Shown: positions 6,196 to 13,186, counted from the first letter of the stretch. The stretch is 17,581 bases of DNA from Anaerolineales bacterium (GCA_030606845.1 JAUWFP010000020.1:1-17581), one strand, 5' to 3'. Program-made: numbers and translations. Notes: a model not told the origin generated them from the sequence alone.

Positions 6196-7164
6196 ATGAG
6201 CAAAATCAGCCCATCTGAAATCACCCCCGAGCATATCTACTTATCTCGACGAGAACTCTTGAAAAGCATGGGTATTCTAACGGGGGGGGCAGCCCTGCTT
6301 GCTGCTTGCAATGGGAACCCTCCGCCGATGACACTCGAGCCGGGACCTCAGGGAGATCCCGCTGCGGATCCCGTTGATCCGTCCGCCAGTTCTAACGTGG
6401 ACGAATTGGGAGATCCGCTCAACACCTTCGATGACATCACCAACTACAACAACTATTACGAGTTCACGACGGATAAAATTGATGTTGCCAGGCTGGCTGA
6501 GGGTTACCCCATTTCACCCTGGGAAATTCAAGTGGGCGGTTTGGTCCACAACCCGACAACATTCTCCCTGGATGATCTGCGAAAATTCGAGATCGAAGAG
6601 CGGATTTATCGTATGCGCTGTGTGGAAGCCTGGTCGATGGTCATTCCCTGGATGGGATTTCCGCTCAGCAAGATGCTGGCGCAGGTGGAGCCCAAAGCCG
6701 AGGCAAAGTACGTGCGTTTTGAGACCATCCACGACACTAAAGGCATGCCCGGTTTCACTAAATATCCCTTTTACCAATGGCCTTATGTTGAAGGGCTACG
6801 CATGGATGAAGCCATGCATGATTTGACCTTGATCTCTACCGGGCTCTACGGGAAGGAATTGCTGCCCCAGAATGGTGCACCGGCGCGGTTGGTAGTCCCC
6901 TGGAAATATGGCTTCAAGAGTATTAAATCCATCGTCAAGATTGACCTGGTCACAGAGATGCCGATTTTACTGTGGATGAATGCAGCCCCGAACGAATATG
7001 GTTTCTATGCCAACGTCAATCCTGAAGTCGACCATCCTCGATGGTCGCAGGGCACCGAGCGCCGCATAGGGGAGTTAGGCCGGCGGGAGACGTTGATGTT
7101 CAACGGCTATGCCGACGAAGTTGCCCATCTTTATTCCGGGATGGACCTGTCCATAAATTTCTAA
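6196..7164 (+). CDS. msrP: Methionine-sulfoxide reductase catalytic subunit MsrP (YedY-like)
   Basis: This is a molybdopterin oxidoreductase of 322 residues. A twin-arginine signal, SRRELLKSMG (17-26), leads to GGAALLAAC, whose Cys38 makes a good lipobox, so the exported protein is probably lipid-anchored. The mature part has the NNYYEFTTDKID motif (85-96) and YRMRCVEAWSMVIPWMG, in which Cys142 should be the molybdenum thiolate ligand. Later blocks YPFYQWPYVEGLRMDEA and NGAPARLVVPWKYGFKSIKSI are typical of YedY. MsrP repairs oxidised Met in extracytoplasmic proteins with electrons from MsrQ, whose gene follows after 73 bp. GGAG (6183-6186) lies 9 bases before the ATG. Length and order match the family; lipid anchoring differs from the soluble E. 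coli protein. Confidence 0.93.
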   Translation: MSKISPSEITPEHIYLSRRELLKSMGILTGGAALLAACNGNPPPMTLEPGPQGDPAADPVDPSASSNVDELGDPLNTFDDITNYNNYYEFTTDKIDVARLAEGYPISPWEIQVGGLVHNPTTFSLDDLRKFEIEERIYRMRCVEAWSMVIPWMGFPLSKMLAQVEPKAEAKYVRFETIHDTKGMPGFTKYPFYQWPYVEGLRMDEAMHDLTLISTGLYGKELLPQNGAPARLVVPWKYGFKSIKSIVKIDLVTEMPILLWMNAAPNEYGFYANVNPEVDHPRWSQGTERRIGELGRRETLMFNGYADEVAHLYSGMDLSINF

Positions 7165-7237
7165 GGGGAGGATTTCGTACCGGGTGAGCGGTGGACTGTC
7201 CTAGATTTCTGCCCGCCCATACCGTGATGCACATTAG

Positions 7238-7852
7238 ATGAAACGTCGTCGATTCCACCCCCTGCAGATCATTACTTACATCGCTGTCTGGATTCCTCTG
7301 GCCATTCTGTTGTGGGATTTAACGCATGATAATCTCGGCGCCGACATCATCCGCGAAGCGACGTTGCGTACAGGGAAAACCGCGCTGGCCTTGCTGGTGC
7401 TTTCGTTAGCCTGCACCCCGGTGAGCACTATTCTCAATTATAAACCCCTCTTAAAGCTGCGCCGCCCTTTAGGGTTATACAGCTTCATGTATGCGAGCAT
7501 CCATTTTGCGATCTTCATCGGCGTAGATTATTTCTTTGACCTGACCTTGATCAAGGGTGCCCTGCTTGAAAAACGTTTTGCCATTGTCGGGTTGACAACG
7601 GGTTTGATACTACTCGTATTGGCCATTACCTCTACGCAAGGGTGGAAACGTCGACTAAAGAAACGATGTGTACAGCTTCACAAGTTAGCCTATGTGGCCG
7701 GTTTTTTAGCGACCGTGCATTTCGTCTGGTTGGTTAAGCAGGGAGTGGTTGAGCCGTGGATTTGGATGGGTGTCGTGCTGATACTACTGCTGGCTCGAAT
7801 CCCACCCGTAAAGAAGTTTACGCTCGCCGTGCGCAGCAGATCGGCACCCTGA
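7238..7852 (+). CDS. msrQ: Membrane heme subunit MsrQ (YedZ-like)
   Basis: This is a 204-residue integral membrane protein of the ferric-reductase-like transmembrane family with about six hydrophobic segments (around residues 11-25, 48-60, 80-97, 114-131, 150-166 and 174-188). Histidines at 89 (MYASIHF), 148 (VQLHKLAY) and 161 (LATVHFVW) match the heme-binding positions known in MsrQ. The RRPLGLYSF and TSTQGWKRRLKK loops are also characteristic. The protein passes electrons from the quinone pool or a cytosolic flavin donor to MsrP. It lies 73 bp after msrP on the same strand, and no separate promoter is evident, so the two are probably one transcript. Its ribosome site is weak. Confidence 0.92.
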   Translation: MKRRRFHPLQIITYIAVWIPLAILLWDLTHDNLGADIIREATLRTGKTALALLVLSLACTPVSTILNYKPLLKLRRPLGLYSFMYASIHFAIFIGVDYFFDLTLIKGALLEKRFAIVGLTTGLILLVLAITSTQGWKRRLKKRCVQLHKLAYVAGFLATVHFVWLVKQGVVEPWIWMGVVLILLLARIPPVKKFTLAVRSRSAP

Positions 7853-7906
7853 TTGGTTGGATGCAGGTCGAGCTTGCCCGGGGTGAAATCAACGAAATCA
7901 TTGCTC

Positions 7907-7933
7907 TCAGCGGTTCTAGGATTGAACCACTGA
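7907..7933. repeat. Hairpin repeat family H, copy after msrQ
   Basis: TCAGCGGTTC (7907-7916) and GAACCACTGA (7924-7933) flank the loop TAGGATT. The single mismatch is C-A on this strand but a G-U wobble on the other. It lies 55 bp past the msrQ stop and about 80 bp before a CCGATTA-type element, as in copy 1. Confidence 0.65.
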
Positions 7934-8011
7934 AGCGCTGAAGTGAATGAAAACACTGAAAGATGTCCTCGGATCCATCATTTGTGAGTGACGAAGGGTA
8001 GTTGAGACATA

Positions 8012-8030
8012 CGATTGGAGAGAATATCGG
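8012..8030. repeat. CCGATTA-type element, partial copy
   Basis: CGATTGGAGAGAATATCGG differs at two positions from CGATTAGAGATAATATCGG at 4131-4149. As there, it sits downstream of an H hairpin and upstream of a nucleotidyltransferase module. Confidence 0.55.
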
Positions 8031-8125
8031 ACACTGGTGTACAGGGAGTTCCCCTTTTCATGGGTATTTCTTAATGTTTACCAGGAAAAATGTCTAATTT
8101 CAACTTACAAGAGGCACTATTATTA

Positions 8126-8145
8126 TCACTTAAAGTGACTATAAT
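8126..8145 (+). promoter_or_regulatory. -10 box with adjoining palindrome, probable leaderless start
   Basis: A perfect TATAAT (8140-8145) lies 7 bases before the ATG at 8153. The palindrome TCACTT-A-AAGTGA (8126-8138) ends one base before it. A clear -35 box is not visible, which fits activator-assisted or atypical recognition. The spacing leaves no room for a Shine-Dalgarno, so the mRNA would begin at or very near the start codon. The palindrome is a natural operator for the winged-helix protein encoded downstream. Confidence 0.55.
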
Positions 8146-8152
8146 TGTTCTA

Positions 8153-8755
8153 ATGGCTAATTCGATTAAAGGATCGAGTCAGAAAGAAATTGTCAACGCA
8201 CTGAGGGCTTTAGGTGAAATCATGCTTTCCCAAGGAGAGCCTATGGCTGTGGTTGCCGTTGGAGGGACAGCGCTTATTCTCCAAGATATTGTCGAAAGAA
8301 CTACCAGGGATGTAGATATTATTGCAATTGGACGTCATTTAGGGGAAGGTGAGCCAACAGAAATTGAATCGTCAGATCCTTTTCCGGAAGCACTTGCCTT
8401 GGCGATCTCAAAAGTCGCCAGAGATTTTAACCTGCCGGTTGACTGGATGAATTCAACAGTAGGGCTTCAATGGAAAACAGGCTTACCACCAGGATTCGCA
8501 GAAAGAATCCATTGGCAGGCCTTCGATGCTTTATGGTTTGGCGTTGCCGATCGTTATGACCTGATCTTCTTGAAACTATATGCCGCAGCCGATAGTGAGG
8601 GTCCATCTAGCAAACACTTCCAAGATCTATTGGCACTTAGACCAACAGTAATTGAGCTGAAAGAAGCGGCAGAATGGGTAAGATCACAAGATACATCGCC
8701 TCAATTTGCTAAAATTCTTGAACAGGTGCTTGATCATGCAATTAGAAATCTTTAA
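8153..8755 (+). CDS. DUF6036-like nucleotidyltransferase
   Basis: This 200-residue protein has a minimal nucleotidyltransferase core. A predicted helix KEIVNALRALGEIMLSQ leads to VAVGGTALIL (35-43), then VERTTRDVDIIAIG (47-60) with Asp53/Asp55 as metal ligands. A later conserved-looking block is DRYDLIFLKLYAAADSEG (133-150) followed by KHFQDLLAL (154-162). This layout is that of DUF6036/AbiEii-like enzymes found in toxin-antitoxin and abortive-infection loci. ATG 8153 is preferred over 8090 because it starts just after a TATAAT box and matches the usual N-terminus. It overlaps the next gene by 20 bp, so the two act together. Whether this protein is toxin or antitoxin cannot be told from sequence. 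Confidence 0.75.
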   Translation: MANSIKGSSQKEIVNALRALGEIMLSQGEPMAVVAVGGTALILQDIVERTTRDVDIIAIGRHLGEGEPTEIESSDPFPEALALAISKVARDFNLPVDWMNSTVGLQWKTGLPPGFAERIHWQAFDALWFGVADRYDLIFLKLYAAADSEGPSSKHFQDLLALRPTVIELKEAAEWVRSQDTSPQFAKILEQVLDHAIRNL

Positions 8756-9671
8756 CACCATTGGAAATGAATTATCAAAAGCAGTTCTTGAGGCAGTATG
8801 GATTCAATGGCGATCCATTGGAACATTGATTGAATCCGAACGGGTTTCGAGATCGTTGGTTGATCCTGAGGCGCTTCTTCTGATGTCTTTGAACCTTGGT
8901 CATCATGAGAAACGACTATGGGATATTATGGACTCATGGGCAAGGAATGGCTCACAACTTTTTAGTATCCAGAGATTAAAGAACTTACAGAAGTCATTCC
9001 CACAAATATCTCGAGATCGGCTAGCGGAATTTGCAAGGAAGGCAAAGATCGAGGGCAAAGACCAGCGATGGAGTGGTTTGGCGGGAGATAAACACAAGAT
9101 ACAAACTCGATCCTATGATTTGTGGAAAACAGATCCAACATCATGGCACTCTTCGGCAACAATGCTTCGCCTGAGGTTAGGTTTTGGGATAGGCATTGTA
9201 TCTGATCTCTTAACCATACTGATATCTCAACGAGGCGACTGGATTAGTCCAAGCTCGATAGCCAAGGCTATCAACTATTCGGTCTACTCGGTCAGGAGAT
9301 CTGCAGATAAGATGGCTGATGCGCGCATAATCGAGAGCACTCGAACGAAGCCGGTTCGGTACAGGGCTGAGCCAAAAACATGGAGTGATCTATTGGGGAT
9401 CGATGAGCCCATACCTGATTGGCGGTTCTGGTATCAGATATATTCTTTTGTATCTAGTCTCATTGTATCGACAGAAAGTGGTGAATGGGATGACCTATCC
9501 TCGTACATGTTAAGTTCAAAATTGCGCGATTTAATTGAGCTACATGTAGATGCTTTCAGCCTTAATCATATTGAGCATCCTGTATCCCGTGATTATGCCG
9601 GTGATGAATACCTTCCAGCGTTCAAAAAGTTTATAGGAAATCTGGGCGTCTGGATTGTGGAGCATGCATAA
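8736..9671 (+). CDS. Unrecognised 311-aa protein with internal winged helix
   Basis: I do not recognise this family. The protein is mostly helical, with an N-terminal region rich in conserved-looking charged residues (SLNLGHHEKRLWDIMDSWARNG, 51-72; RLAEFARKAKIEGKDQRW, 95-112). A winged helix follows at about 155-212: SDLLTILISQRGDWISPSSI, recognition helix YSVYSVRRSADKM, wing IIESTRTKPVRYRAE. A C-terminal helical part with Trp-rich stretches (PDWRFWYQIYSF) ends the protein. ATG 8736 lies inside the end of the nucleotidyltransferase gene, indicating translational coupling. By analogy with AbiE, where a winged-helix protein pairs with a nucleotidyltransferase, it may be the regulator and antitoxin. 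However, gene order is reversed and the winged helix is central, not N-terminal. No signal peptide or membrane segment is seen. Confidence 0.7.
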   Translation: MQLEIFNTIGNELSKAVLEAVWIQWRSIGTLIESERVSRSLVDPEALLLMSLNLGHHEKRLWDIMDSWARNGSQLFSIQRLKNLQKSFPQISRDRLAEFARKAKIEGKDQRWSGLAGDKHKIQTRSYDLWKTDPTSWHSSATMLRLRLGFGIGIVSDLLTILISQRGDWISPSSIAKAINYSVYSVRRSADKMADARIIESTRTKPVRYRAEPKTWSDLLGIDEPIPDWRFWYQIYSFVSSLIVSTESGEWDDLSSYMLSSKLRDLIELHVDAFSLNHIEHPVSRDYAGDEYLPAFKKFIGNLGVWIVEHA

Positions 9672-9941
9672 CCTGTGCATGTAATTACTTAAGGTCGTGC
9701 TTGATTGATCTTCCAGTTTTCTTACCATCGTCCACAGCTCATGAAGAACAAGATGTAGTAAGCCTCCGAATAACTACTGTTACCATTATTAATCCACATC
9801 ATTCTTGTGTATTTCCGATTATCAACCTAGTCGGTTTAAAATTTCCGTGGGTGTCCGATAATTGGCGGAAAGCAGAAGCTCGCACTCCTACATTACTGCA
9901 ACCAAACCAAATTCTGTAAAAATAACACAGAGGCAACCACC
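9672..9941. other. Gap with two repeat fragments
   Basis: I find no gene here. TTCCGATTATCAA at 9813-9825 is followed by AGTCGG (9829-9834) and is shared in outline with 11508-11529. TCCGATAATTGGCGG (9854-9868) recurs as TCCGATAATTAGCGG at 10577-10591, on the other side of the YefM/YoeB pair. Together they look like fragments of the CCGATTA repeat group. Confidence 0.5.
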
Positions 9942-9983
9942 TTGACAGACTCTTTAATACTTGTACAATATTGCTGTACAAGT
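9942..9983 (+). promoter_or_regulatory. Promoter and perfect operator of the YefM/YoeB module
   Basis: TTGACA (9942-9947) and TACAAT (9964-9969) are 16 bp apart. ACTTGTACA (9959-9967) and TGTACAAGT (9975-9983) form a perfect 9-bp inverted repeat with a 7-nt centre that spans the -10 box and start site. Its TGTACA core is the known type of YefM-YoeB operator. Autorepression is expected. Confidence 0.8.
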
Positions 9984-9996
9984 AAGGGGAATTTGA

Positions 9997-10278
9997 ATGA
10001 CCATTGAAGTTAGTTACTCTGAAGCACGACAGAAGCTTGCCTCGCTATTGGATAATGTGACCCAGGATAAGGAAATCGTCATCATCAATCGCCGTGGTGG
10101 CGAGCCAGCAGCGCTCATCGCCGCGGATGAATTGGCCAGTCTCACCGAGACGGTGCATCTATTGCGCTCGCCGGCCAACGCCGAGCGCTTGCTTGCCGCG
10201 CTTGCCCGGGCGCTCAAAGGGGAGGGGGAGATCATGACGATAGATGAGCTCACGGCCGAGGTCAGACTTGACGAATAA
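9997..10278 (+). CDS. yefM: YefM-type antitoxin (Phd/YefM family)
   Basis: This 93-residue protein opens with the classic MTIEVSYSEARQKLASLLDNV, then DKEIVIINRRGGEPAALIAADEL, which together form the Phd/YefM DNA-binding domain (about residues 1-50). A C-terminal part (ERLLAALARALKGEGEIMTIDEL) forms the toxin-binding tail. The gene follows a strong promoter with a perfect TGTACA-core inverted repeat and overlaps the start of a YoeB toxin gene. The antitoxin should bind YoeB, block its RNase site, and with it repress the operon. Everything expected of this family is present and intact. AAGGGGAA upstream of the ATG serves as ribosome site. Confidence 0.92.
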   Translation: MTIEVSYSEARQKLASLLDNVTQDKEIVIINRRGGEPAALIAADELASLTETVHLLRSPANAERLLAALARALKGEGEIMTIDELTAEVRLDE

Positions 10279-10537
10279 AGATCGAGAAGCTGTCTTTCAA
10301 CCGGAGTTTATTGAGGACTTGAAGTACTGGGTAAAGAACGATCGAAAAACAGCTCTCCGAGTACTTAAGCTTATTGAAGACATACTGCTTGATCCGTTTG
10401 CTGGAATTGGCGTACCGGAGCCATTGAAGTATCTGTCTCCAGGTACATGGTCCCGTCGAATAACGCAGGAGCACCGCATTGTCTATCTGGTGCGGGACGA
10501 ACGAATAGATTTTCTCCAAGCTCGGTACCATTATTAA
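10244..10537 (+). CDS. yoeB: YoeB-type mRNA interferase toxin
   Basis: This RelE-fold toxin aligns with E. coli YoeB through its whole C-terminal half: PFAGIGVPEPLKYLSPGTWS, then RRITQEHRIVYLV, and the final RYHY. Residues equivalent to the catalytic Glu46, Arg65, His83 and Tyr84 of YoeB are Glu59, Arg78, His96 and Tyr97 here, so it should be active. YoeB cuts mRNA in the ribosomal A site when YefM is degraded. The start is uncertain. ATG 10244 gives a 97-residue protein, but TTG 10268 has GAGG 6 bases upstream, overlaps yefM by only 11 bp, and gives a length nearer the usual 84. Either way, translation is coupled to yefM. Confidence 0.93.
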   Translation: MSSRPRSDLTNKDREAVFQPEFIEDLKYWVKNDRKTALRVLKLIEDILLDPFAGIGVPEPLKYLSPGTWSRRITQEHRIVYLVRDERIDFLQARYHY

Positions 10538-10576
10538 TTCCCCATTCGTCTCGTGAATCTGAATTTCCTTTGTACA

Positions 10577-10591
10577 TCCGATAATTAGCGG
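10577..10591. repeat. Short repeat shared with 9854-9868
   Basis: TCCGATAATTAGCGG here and TCCGATAATTGGCGG at 9854-9868 differ at one base and lie on either side of the YefM/YoeB module in the same orientation. Their direct arrangement could reflect the boundaries of a moved unit. A further CCGATTATGG lies at 10671-10680, before the AbrB-type gene. Confidence 0.5.
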
Positions 10592-10722
10592 TATCAGACA
10601 CATGCGTTCATAGTCCAACGTGGTATTGGGCTTTGCACAAGTCATTACTAGAGCAAGCGGGTAATGATATCCGATTATGGTATGATATTAATAATAATAC
10701 ATACATTACAGGGAAGTAAGAA

Positions 10723-10971
10723 ATGATAGGTTCCAAGATTACAACGAAAGGCCAGACGACGATTCCGAAAAAGATCCGCGAGCGCCTGAACCTCCAGGCT
10801 GGTGATCGAGTGCTATTCCTGGAGAAGGATGGAGAGATCGTCTTGCAGCCGGTGACGCAGACGCTGCGAGATCGCAGGGGGAGTGTTGAGCCGCGGAAAG
10901 AGCCGGAGAATTTCGAAGATGTCCGCGAAGATGTGAAGAAGCGAGTCGCGGAGAGAACTAGCGATGGATAG
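10723..10971 (+). CDS. AbrB/MazE-type antitoxin
   Basis: This 82-residue protein has a swapped-hairpin AbrB domain: SKITTKGQTTIPKKIRERLN (4-23), then LQAGDRVLFLEKDGEIVLQPV (24-44). A charged tail (KEPENFEDVREDVKKRVAERTSDG) should bind the toxin. The 3' end overlaps the PIN toxin start by 8 bp. AGGGAAG lies a few bases before the ATG, and the 60 bp before that are AT-rich, with GTAATG (10661-10666) and CATTAC (10704-10709) as a loose inverted repeat. AbrB dimers bind such regions. The gene is intact and typical in length for VapB-like AbrB antitoxins. Confidence 0.9.
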   Translation: MIGSKITTKGQTTIPKKIRERLNLQAGDRVLFLEKDGEIVLQPVTQTLRDRRGSVEPRKEPENFEDVREDVKKRVAERTSDG

Positions 10972-11395
10972 ACACTTCGTCGATACCAATCTCTTCCTCC
11001 GTTTTTTGACGAACGATGTTCCGGACCAAGCTCATGCTGTTGATCAACTCCTCATACGAGCCGAACAGGGGGAGCTTCAACTGCATACGAGCAGCCTCAC
11101 CATTGCTGAAATCGTTTGGACTTTGGAATCCTATTATGAACTCTCGTCAGAAGTGGTGCGGGATCATGTCGTTGCGATTCTCAACACGCCAGGATTATTC
11201 GTTGAACATGCAGAGATCATCGCAAGAGCCATGATCCTCTATGCCGATGAAAACATCGATTTCGTGGATGCCTACAACGGCGTGTGGATGCAAGAGCAAG
11301 GTCTGTCCTCAGCAATCACTTTCGACACCAAACATTTCCAGCACATTCCAGGTATCGTAACCCACACCCCAACGAATCTCTGCCAAGAGAGTTAA
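10964..11395 (+). CDS. PIN-domain toxin (VapC-like)
   Basis: This 143-residue PIN ribonuclease shows Asp7 in HFVDTNLFLRFL, Glu49 in LTIAEIVWTLE, Asp99/Asp102 in ENIDFVDAYNG and Asp121 in AITFDTKHFQHIPG: the full acidic set for two-metal catalysis. It overlaps the AbrB-type antitoxin by 8 bp, so the two are translationally coupled. The expected role is cleavage of tRNA or another RNA when free of antitoxin. The protein is distinct from the PIN protein at 1043-1474, which belongs to the COG1569 branch and has a Phd-type partner. Confidence 0.9.
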   Translation: MDRHFVDTNLFLRFLTNDVPDQAHAVDQLLIRAEQGELQLHTSSLTIAEIVWTLESYYELSSEVVRDHVVAILNTPGLFVEHAEIIARAMILYADENIDFVDAYNGVWMQEQGLSSAITFDTKHFQHIPGIVTHTPTNLCQES

Positions 11396-11420
11396 GCCGA
11401 TTAAGCAAGGTTAGCAAGAT

Positions 11421-11459
11421 GTATACACTTTGTATACGAACGACTACAAATCGTATACA
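11421..11459 (+). other. Remnant of a nucleotidyltransferase operator and start codon
   Basis: Positions 11429-11459 match 4283-4313, the operator and first codons of the intact nucleotidyltransferase, at 27 of 31 bases by my count. The ATG has become ACG, so no protein starts here, and similarity stops soon after. The two GTATAC boxes keep the same 21-bp spacing (11432 and 11453), and a third lies at 11421. This looks like the leftover 5' tip of a third MNT gene, cut off by recombination. Confidence 0.6.
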
Positions 11460-11509
11460 GAGGAACGGAAATCCTAACGCTGGTGCAGGTTCTTATTATC
11501 CATTAGCTT

Positions 11510-11529
11510 CCGATTATCAATCGAATCGG
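11510..11529. repeat. CCGATTA hairpin
   Basis: CCGATT (11510-11515) and AATCGG (11524-11529) are perfect 6-bp arms around 8 nt. The bases TTCCGATTATCAA are identical to 9813-9825. This element and an H hairpin lie in the same gap after the last toxin gene. Confidence 0.6.
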
Positions 11530-11589
11530 GTTCAACCATCTGTGGAACGTCACGAAATGGATTTCAGAGGTCTCATTCATATCAGCGTA

Positions 11590-11616
11590 TCAGTGGTTCC
11601 AGGATTGAACCGCTGA
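11590..11616. repeat. Hairpin repeat family H, last copy
   Basis: TCAGTGGTTC (11590-11599) and GAACCGCTGA (11607-11616) flank CAGGATT. The one non-Watson-Crick pair is a T-G wobble, at the same stem position where the copy at 7907 differs, so pairing is kept on at least one strand. Confidence 0.65.
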
Positions 11617-11731
11617 AACGGCTTTAAGCACTGAATTATCACCCCCGTGAAGTGCCCCAGGCTCTTATTGAGTGCTATGAAAAGCGAAGTGGGTCGACGA
11701 TGACGCTGACACAAAGGGAGCGGTTTTGGGT

Positions 11732-11793
11732 TAGAATGCCGTAGCGTTCGCTGCGGTGTTGAGGGGGTCCCGAGGGAGCAAGACAACATTCTA
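11732..11793 (+). other. Possible structured leader of the MFS gene
   Basis: Outer arms TAGAATG (11732-11738) and CATTCTA (11787-11793) enclose an 18-bp hairpin CCGTAGCG-TT-CGCTGCGG (11739-11756, one wobble). The end of the element lies 61 bp before the MFS start codon. It could be a 5' leader structure or a promoter-proximal repeat. I recognise no known riboswitch. The remainder of the 11396-11854 gap holds the remnant and repeats listed separately and no gene. Confidence 0.3.
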
Positions 11794-11854
11794 GTATTCA
11801 TGATGGGCGTGGGGCATTTTCCACTCGCCCGCCATTGTTTTTATCGAGGTCTGT

Positions 11855-13186
11855 ATGTCTTATAGGTTCCAGCAAATAACCGGGATCAGAGCAACGCTGC
11901 GCTGGCTGCTGCAAATAGGTCGGCCCGTTCCCCCGCGCAGTGATGAAGAAATTGCTGCTGATGTGGAGCGCAACTACCGCTGGAATTTCAGCGTCAACCT
12001 GCTCGATACAGCCGGTTTTATGTTTGGGTTCAGCTTCATCTCCGCCACCACCATCGTGCCCCTCTTTATCAGCAAACTGACGGCCAGCCCACTGCCGATT
12101 GGGATCGCTGCCGTCATCGCCCAGAGCGGCTGGTCCCTGCCGCAGATCTTTACCGCAAACAGTGTGGAACGTTTAGCCCGAAAGAAGCCGGTCGTCGTCA
12201 ACCTGGGTTTCTTCACGGAGCGCCTGCCGCTGTGGATTTTGATATTCGCACCCATGATGGCTGTGAGTGCGCCAACGCCAGCCTTGGTGCTTTTCCTGGT
12301 CACGTATGCCTGGTTCAACCTGGGCGCCGGGCTGATCGCGACAGCCTGGCAGGATTTGATCGCTCGTTGTTTTCCTGTGGATCGGCGCGGCCGGTTTTTT
12401 GGCACGAGTATGTTTGTCGGCACAGGTCTGGGGATGCTGGGGGCAGCAATCAGCGCCTGGATCTTGAAGACCTATCCCTTCCCGACCAATTTTGTCTACA
12501 TCTTTACCTTTGCCGCCGTCGGCATCACCATAAGTTGGATATTCCTCGCCCTGACCCGTGAGCCGGTCCAGCCCGTCGAAGAGCCAAGGATCACCACCCG
12601 CCAGTTTTGGGCCAAATTACCCGACATTCTGCGTAGCGACCACAACTTTCGCCATTTCTTGATCGCCAGGTCGCTGCTGGCGTTGGGTGGGATGGGGACA
12701 GGTTTTATCACCGTAGCGGCTGTGCAGCGCTGGGGGGTGTCGGACAGCACGGTGGGTATCTACACGGGCGTGCTGCTGCTTGGCCAGACCATCGGCAACC
12801 TGACTTTTGGATTACTAGCCGATCGTTTCGGGCATAAATTATCTCTGGAGTTGGGCGCGCTGGTTTCGTTGTTCGCCTTTCTCCTGGCCTGGCTGGCACC
12901 CGCCGCGCATTGGTACTATGTTGTGTTTGCACTATTGGGGATAGCTGTGGGCGCGGTGATCGTTTCGGGCATCCGGGTGATCATGGAGTTCAGTGAACCG
13001 CAGCGTCGCCCGACCTACGCTGGCATGGCTAACTCCAGCATGGGGCTTGTCAGCCTTGCCGCGCCGTTGATCGGCGCCTGGTTGGCTAAAATGAGCTATA
13101 GCTGGCTTTTTGCGCTCAGCGCATTTGTTTACTTATTAGCGTTTATTGCGCTGCACTGGTGGGTGAAGGAACCGCGTTGGGCTTAG
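11855..13186 (+). CDS. MFS transporter
   Basis: This 443-residue membrane protein has about twelve hydrophobic segments in two halves separated by a charged central loop (about residues 233-265, EPVQPVEEPRITTRQFWAKL). The first half has LLDTAGFMFGFSFISATTIVPLFISK and a loop with RRGRFFGTS. The second has the MFS-type cytoplasmic loop GLLADRFGHKLSLELGALV, the clearest family signature (GxLaDrxGrk). About 45 residues precede the first membrane segment. The substrate cannot be told. GAGG lies 5 bases before the ATG. The gene stands alone, and palindromic repeats follow it. Confidence 0.9.
   Translation: MSYRFQQITGIRATLRWLLQIGRPVPPRSDEEIAADVERNYRWNFSVNLLDTAGFMFGFSFISATTIVPLFISKLTASPLPIGIAAVIAQSGWSLPQIFTANSVERLARKKPVVVNLGFFTERLPLWILIFAPMMAVSAPTPALVLFLVTYAWFNLGAGLIATAWQDLIARCFPVDRRGRFFGTSMFVGTGLGMLGAAISAWILKTYPFPTNFVYIFTFAAVGITISWIFLALTREPVQPVEEPRITTRQFWAKLPDILRSDHNFRHFLIARSLLALGGMGTGFITVAAVQRWGVSDSTVGIYTGVLLLGQTIGNLTFGLLADRFGHKLSLELGALVSLFAFLLAWLAPAAHWYYVVFALLGIAVGAVIVSGIRVIMEFSEPQRRPTYAGMANSSMGLVSLAAPLIGAWLAKMSYSWLFALSAFVYLLAFIALHWWVKEPRWA

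Noticed and set aside
9854..10591. Repeats considered as integron attC sites around the YefM/YoeB pair
   Set aside because: The required GTTRRRY / RYYYAAC core pairs are not present, and no integrase is in view.
3992..11616. Repeats considered as a CRISPR array
   Set aside because: The copies are kilobases apart, irregular and diverged, with genes between them and no cas genes.
11284..11616. 110-codon ORF overlapping the end of the PIN toxin gene
   Set aside because: It runs out of frame through the toxin's 3' end, an operator remnant and two repeats, so it is not a gene.
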